A stretch of 64,000 nt of DNA. Source: a virus. Each line of letters starts with the position of its first letter. Positions within the stretch are counted from its first letter, which is position 1. A program made the translations under genes and the position numbers. Below the pieces are notes generated by a model that worked only from the letters and a program-made list of their open reading frames with translations, was not told the origin of the DNA and did not search any database. The stretch lies in the IMG/VR virus record IMGVR_UViG_3300026518_000008, positions 1-64,000 of that record. The stretch is one strand, 5' to 3'. Of this stretch, positions 60,357-64,000 are shown piece after piece.

Positions 60357-61091
60357 ATGTCAGACACATCAGATATATATAAGAGTAGCTTTGAAGGACT
60401 ATTTCATTTACCACAGGCACCAAATGAAAAGATTCTTCTAGCTTCTGAACTAGGATCAGAGCTTCTTGTCTCATATTTACGCAGAACCAGCGGAGGGGAA
60501 TATTTACAACATTTCTCAGACATGTTTACACAAGTTTTGAGAAATGCTACTGGATATAATTGCTCATGGTTTTCAACTAAGCTAGAGAATGGTTGGGATA
60601 TTCAGTCAGAGATCAGTTACCTAAATCACGATGAAAAAGTTGCATGCCTTTCAATTGTACTATCCACGAATCGTATACTTGAGCTTCAGAAGGCAGATAC
60701 ATCTCATCCCCTGGTTCTGGAGTTATCAGTAATGAGATACATAGCTGACAAATATAAGACTACAAATTCATCAGTGTACAAATTCATCATCATAGCTTTT
60801 GATAGACTATATACTGATTACAAATCTATGCCTACTCAGGCTATCACATATATAGAGCCAGAGTTACTTAGTATTGCAGAGACAGAGAATAGACTCATTG
60901 AGTATACTGACCAACTTCAACACTACATTGATACATGCACACTTCCACCTCGTTGCACAGATATCAAATGGCATAGACGTCGAGGGAAATCCATCAATAT
61001 GACTTGTCAGAGATGTCCAGTCAGGAATTCATGTCCGCATACGAATTCATTTACACACACCAATGCTACATTGGATAATATTATTTTTTAG
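60357..61091 (+). CDS. Cysteine-cluster RecB/Cas4-like partner protein, 244 aa
   Basis: C-terminal LPPRCTDIKW...TCQRCPVRNSCPH matches the four-cysteine end of Cas4/AddB-like nucleases and of the 296-aa E1/JAB operon protein. The nuclease core motifs are not recognisable. Follows the active nuclease by 10 bp, so the two may form a complex in which domains of one enzyme are split. Two near-motif copies (60481, 60707). Confidence 0.6.
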   Translation: MSDTSDIYKSSFEGLFHLPQAPNEKILLASELGSELLVSYLRRTSGGEYLQHFSDMFTQVLRNATGYNCSWFSTKLENGWDIQSEISYLNHDEKVACLSIVLSTNRILELQKADTSHPLVLELSVMRYIADKYKTTNSSVYKFIIIAFDRLYTDYKSMPTQAITYIEPELLSIAETENRLIEYTDQLQHYIDTCTLPPRCTDIKWHRRRGKSINMTCQRCPVRNSCPHTNSFTHTNATLDNIIF

Positions 61092-61102
61092 GGAGATCCA
61101 TT

Positions 61103-61510
61103 ATGGACCAATTACCAGAACATGTACTAAAGAACAAAGAGAGACAGAAATTTGACTCAGTAAAACACAAGATTCGCATTATGCAGGCTTTCGTTGATGG
61201 CAGGCATATTATTTGCAAATCTAGAGAGACTCTTGAGTCATCTCCAGACAGAACACCATCATGGAATTGGGAGACGCATTCATATATGATTGCACACGAC
61301 AACTACTCTCCGAGAGGCACTATTTACCCTACCGATTATGATACTCCAGAACCAGTGGTGATGGATCTTGACCAGAGATATGAGCTTCCAGATGAGTTAC
61401 CTGTTGTTTCTTCATCTAAGACATTGGATGAGAGATTTGCAGAGATTGATAGAGAGTACAATTCTAGACAGATTGGATTCTGGTCTACAGTTAGATCATT
61501 TTTTTCATAG
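61103..61510 (+). CDS. Unknown protein, 135 aa
   Basis: Basic N-terminus (KNKERQKFDSVKHKIRIMQA), acidic C-terminal part and an aromatic end (DRQIGFWSTVRSFFS type). An extended two-box motif copy (61319-61358) encodes TIYPTDYDTPEPVV. Unknown. Confidence 0.55.
   Translation: MDQLPEHVLKNKERQKFDSVKHKIRIMQAFVDGRHIICKSRETLESSPDRTPSWNWETHSYMIAHDNYSPRGTIYPTDYDTPEPVVMDLDQRYELPDELPVVSSSKTLDERFAEIDREYNSRQIGFWSTVRSFFS
61319..61358 (+). repeat. Extended dispersed element (two-box copy, intragenic)
   Basis: ACTATTTACC at 61319-61328 and CCAGAACCAGTGG at 61346-61358, starts 27 bp apart, followed by TGATGG. Same layout as the noncoding copies although it lies in coding sequence. Confidence 0.7.
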
Positions 61511-61519
61511 GAGACTCAT

Positions 61520-64000
61520 ATGAGCACTTTTACTTTACGTCCTCACCAGCAACATGCTGTAGATGAAACAATTGCAGAACTTGCATTTGGATCATCTGAG
61601 GTAGTTATTGATGCACCGACATCTTTTGGGAAAGAGCAACCATATACAGAGCCTGTTCTTACTCCAGATGGATTTATCCCGATGGGTCAGCTTTCAGTTG
61701 GCAGCAGGGTTATTGGTTCAGATGGGCAGCCAATCCTTATCACTCATATACATGAGCAGGGATGGAAAGATGTGTACGAGATATCATTTCGAGACGGTAG
61801 CTCAGTACGTTGTGGACTTGATCATTTATGGAGAATATCTAAATATGAGAAGAGACAGCAGGATGGCATTTCAGAGTCATATTTGAAGTATGACACGAAA
61901 TCTATTTCAGAATTGTTGAATTATTCAGAGAATTCCCAGCGTAGATTTTTTGTAGATTTACCTTCTCCTGTTCTCACTGGGCACAGTGATTTACCTATTG
62001 ACCCATATGCACTTGGATTATTGCTTGGAGATGGATCTTTTACATGTAGCACTATTGGTTTCTCAAATAGAGATGAGCATATCATAGATGCACTTTTTGA
62101 TGCTATTCCTTCCAGAGACAAACTTGGATATATAGGTTTTAGAGACGATGGATCTAAGGTTGATATGAATATTATCAGCAGAACATCTGGAAAGACCAGG
62201 AGCGATACTTCACTTATTCTTGAGTCACTAGAATTGCTTGGAAAGAAGTCTACAGAGAAATTTATTCCAAATCAGTATATGACCTCTTCATATATAGATC
62301 GTATGAAATTACTACAGGGTCTTATTGATACAGATGGCCACTGGCAGACAGGCACTCTGAATGAATATTCATCTTCGTCTAGAGAGCTTGCATATGGAGT
62401 AGTTGATCTAGCTAGAAGTCTTGGCATATATGTTACTATATCAGACAGAATCCCGGTCTTTAAAGATACGAATGGACAGAAAAAGAATGGTTCTAGAAAT
62501 TATAGAGTATTTTTAAATTTTGCTCGAACCAAGAAATCTATTATATCTATTAGATCGTTAGGATACAGAGAGAATAGTAGATGTATTACAGTGGATAGCA
62601 CAGATCACCTATATATCACTAAAGATTTCACACTTACCCACAACTCGTCAGTAATTGCTGGACTTTGTCGAGATATGGATGCAGAGGATATAGTTATCCT
62701 TGTCAATATTACAGAGCTTATAGATCAGATAGCTGAGCACTTAGATTATTTAGGACTGAGTTATTCTATCTTGAAGGCTGGACGAGAGTCAGAGTTTGTA
62801 CACGGATCACGTATACATATTGCTATGTCTCAAACATTGTTTTCACGCATTGACAAGATTGACTTATCTTGTGATGTCATCATACAGGATGAGGTTCACA
62901 AGGAGTTTTCTACGAATCGCACGCAGACTATTCTTGACAAATTACAGCCTGATTCTCGTATTGGATTATCAGCTACACCATACGATGCCAAGAATTTCAA
63001 ACTTGGAGATTCTACTATTATACAGACATTATCTGTTCAACAGTTGCAGGATGATGGATATTTAACACCAGTAAGATATTTTATTCCTAAATGGTCAGAG
63101 CAGGTTGATTATTCGTCAGTTAAATCCACAGGAGCAGACTATACTATATCAAAACTAGATGAGAAAATTGCTACTCATCAGCATATAGAGCAGTCATTAC
63201 GTTCTATGAACTTACTCGATGCAAAATCGAAGAAAACTATTGTCTTCTGTTCATCTATAGAACAGTGTGAGTTAGTTACAGCAGCCATGAGAGCAGATGG
63301 ATATGCAGTTGAGCAGGTTCACTCTAAACAGAGCAAACAGGACAATGAGAATATCATTTCAGCTTTCAGAGATTGCACATTATATACACCTGGAGTTAAG
63401 GCCAGACAAAATGATGCAGAGCGAACACTATTTGAACAGGATAACATTCACTCTGGTTCTGAGGTGTCAGCACTAGTATCAGTGTCAAAACTTTCTACAG
63501 GTTTCGATGTCAAGGATATTCAGCTTGGAGTATTGATGAGACCTACTAAGGTATTATCTCTATTTATCCAGCAGGTAGGTAGGCTAATTCGTACAGCACC
63601 AGGAAAAAAATATGCAGAATTATTAGATCTTGCTCAATGTACATCCAGATTTGGATTTCACACGACACAGTTTACTCCGCTGGAGCATTCTGGAAACATA
63701 GATCTTGATAGAACACGCAAATTATTATCTGACTCAGAGATGGAACTCAAACATCTTGCTCAGACTCTACCAGATGATGGAGATGAGTTACAGGAATTTG
63801 ATTTTGAGAAATACGCACTCAGTATTCAGAAACTAGCTGCCAAAGAGAAATTGCTTCTTGAGAAAAAGAACGATATAACTACTTGGACTATGAAAGAGTT
63901 AGCCTCAACTTATGACTACACTGATAATATACAAACAGTAATTGCTATTGGTGCAGAGATTTATACACGCAAGTTTGGATCTCCTATATCTAAGAAGGGA
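61520..64000 (+). CDS. SF2 helicase interrupted by an intein (partial)
   Basis: At least 827 aa, open at the window end. N-extein to Walker A (VIDAPTSFGK, residues 29-38). The intein occupies 39-375. The C-extein resumes at SSVIAGL. Helicase motifs follow: IIQDEVHKEF (DEVH box), RIGLSATPYDA (motif III), IVFCSSIEQCELV (IV), STGFDVKDIQ (V) and IQQVGRLIRTAPG (VI, Q-GR-R). Type UvsW/restriction-like SF2. Role in replication, recombination or defence cannot be told. The last visible residues are RKFGSPISKKG. Confidence 0.85.
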   Translation, partial: MSTFTLRPHQQHAVDETIAELAFGSSEVVIDAPTSFGKEQPYTEPVLTPDGFIPMGQLSVGSRVIGSDGQPILITHIHEQGWKDVYEISFRDGSSVRCGLDHLWRISKYEKRQQDGISESYLKYDTKSISELLNYSENSQRRFFVDLPSPVLTGHSDLPIDPYALGLLLGDGSFTCSTIGFSNRDEHIIDALFDAIPSRDKLGYIGFRDDGSKVDMNIISRTSGKTRSDTSLILESLELLGKKSTEKFIPNQYMTSSYIDRMKLLQGLIDTDGHWQTGTLNEYSSSSRELAYGVVDLARSLGIYVTISDRIPVFKDTNGQKKNGSRNYRVFLNFARTKKSIISIRSLGYRENSRCITVDSTDHLYITKDFTLTHNSSVIAGLCRDMDAEDIVILVNITELIDQIAEHLDYLGLSYSILKAGRESEFVHGSRIHIAMSQTLFSRIDKIDLSCDVIIQDEVHKEFSTNRTQTILDKLQPDSRIGLSATPYDAKNFKLGDSTIIQTLSVQQLQDDGYLTPVRYFIPKWSEQVDYSSVKSTGADYTISKLDEKIATHQHIEQSLRSMNLLDAKSKKTIVFCSSIEQCELVTAAMRADGYAVEQVHSKQSKQDNENIISAFRDCTLYTPGVKARQNDAERTLFEQDNIHSGSEVSALVSVSKLSTGFDVKDIQLGVLMRPTKVLSLFIQQVGRLIRTAPGKKYAELLDLAQCTSRFGFHTTQFTPLEHSGNIDLDRTRKLLSDSEMELKHLAQTLPDDGDELQEFDFEKYALSIQKLAAKEKLLLEKKNDITTWTMKELASTYDYTDNIQTVIAIGAEIYTRKFGSPISKKG
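61634..62644 (+). other. Intein with LAGLIDADG homing endonuclease
   Basis: 337 aa inserted after the Walker A lysine. The N-terminal splicing block reads VLTPDGFIPMGQLSVGSRV and VRCGLDHLW. Two dodecapeptide motifs are ALGLLLGDGSF and LLQGLIDTDGH. The C-terminal block is HLYITKDFTLTHN before extein Ser. The first intein residue is Glu in the frame as read (GK|EQPYTEP), rather than Cys or Ser, so splicing would have to follow a class that tolerates this. Confidence 0.85.

Larger units (their letters stand above)
835..63464. repeat. Dispersed 13-bp motif family TCAGAACCAGRGG
   Basis: Exact TCAGAACCAG, forward: 835, 4165, 4902, 7994, 11326, 12794, 19366, 28331, 30162, 31428, 34955, 38754, 41313, 46069, 46483, 48287, 51866, 53083, 55880. 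Reverse (CTGGTTCTGA ending the copy; start of the copy given): 3790, 7803, 24868, 29455, 31866, 40422, 42183, 44091, 48531, 63451. Near copies with the GAACCAG core: 1, 8949, 21211, 24779, 25888, 34546, 36157, 39840, 53982, 60481, 61346 (forward); 12584, 30062, 36195, 46205, 49651, 53802, 55523, 59867, 60707 (reverse). RGG and often RGATG follow the core. Confidence 0.9.

Noticed and set aside
835-63464. Dispersed motif as a phage promoter
   Set aside because: Copies lie inside genes on both strands, often at gene ends or antisense to transcription, with no consistent distance to starts.
1-64000. TAG reassigned as a sense codon
   Set aside because: Many genes end at TAG with a ribosome site and start directly after it, so TAG acts as an ordinary stop.

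Overview
This window is part of an AT-rich tailed double-stranded DNA phage (Caudoviricetes). The right edge cuts a helicase gene and the left edge cuts a leftward gene, so the genome is larger than 64 kb. The head module (N4 gp56-type major capsid protein, large multi-domain portal, T7/N4-type large terminase), a single-subunit T7-like RNA polymerase, an rIIA/rIIB pair and ThyX together suggest a diverged relative of N4-like phages. The host cannot be named from sequence. Low GC, a DUF4376-like tail protein and the general style weakly suggest Campylobacterota.

Layout. (1) 0-26.5 kb, minus strand: late genes. From left to right these are unknown virion/tail proteins, a J-like fibre, major capsid protein, scaffold, portal, a lysis cassette (muramidase, overlapping spanin pair, holin candidate), a 13.8-22.2 kb fibre region, a head-tail adaptor and the terminase. 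(2) 26.5-32.4 kb, mostly minus strand: three CCA-encoding tRNA genes, microproteins, and winged-helix or ribbon-helix-helix regulators. Several regulators have their own inverted-repeat operator, and two lie behind perfect TTGACA-17-TATAAT promoters. (3) 32.4-64 kb, plus strand: small, tightly packed early/middle genes, a DnaA-box-like cluster, the RNA polymerase, ThyX, an E1-like/JAB operon, a noncoding tRNA-like region followed by RtcB, rIIA/rIIB, RecB-like nucleases and an intein-split SF2 helicase.

The most unusual items are as follows. First, a dispersed DNA motif, TCAGAACCAGRGG, has at least 29 exact 10-bp cores and about 20 near matches. It occurs on both strands, in every reading frame and between genes. 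Six copies carry a second box, ACTATTTACC, 25-27 bp upstream. Second, upstream of rtcB (54.59-55.06 kb), tRNA 3' halves precede their matching 5' halves with exact 7-bp acceptor complementarity, suggesting permuted or split tRNA genes that phage RtcB could join. Third, an operon encodes an E1/ThiF-like enzyme, an unknown protein, a JAMM protease and a cysteine-cluster protein, resembling a ubiquitin-like conjugation module. Fourth, there is a decayed diversity-generating retroelement: a variable-domain fibre gene and an Avd gene with an internal deletion fused to an HNH-AP2 endonuclease, but no reverse transcriptase or template repeat in the window.

How the parts may cooperate: host sigma-70 promoters with local operators would drive the regulator block. 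The phage RNA polymerase would then transcribe later genes. ThyX, nucleases and the helicase would serve DNA metabolism, and RtcB with the tRNAs would serve translation or tRNA repair. At least four classes of selfish endonuclease are visible: HNH-AP2, GIY-YIG-like, a LAGLIDADG intein and a broken YGGRGI-type gene.
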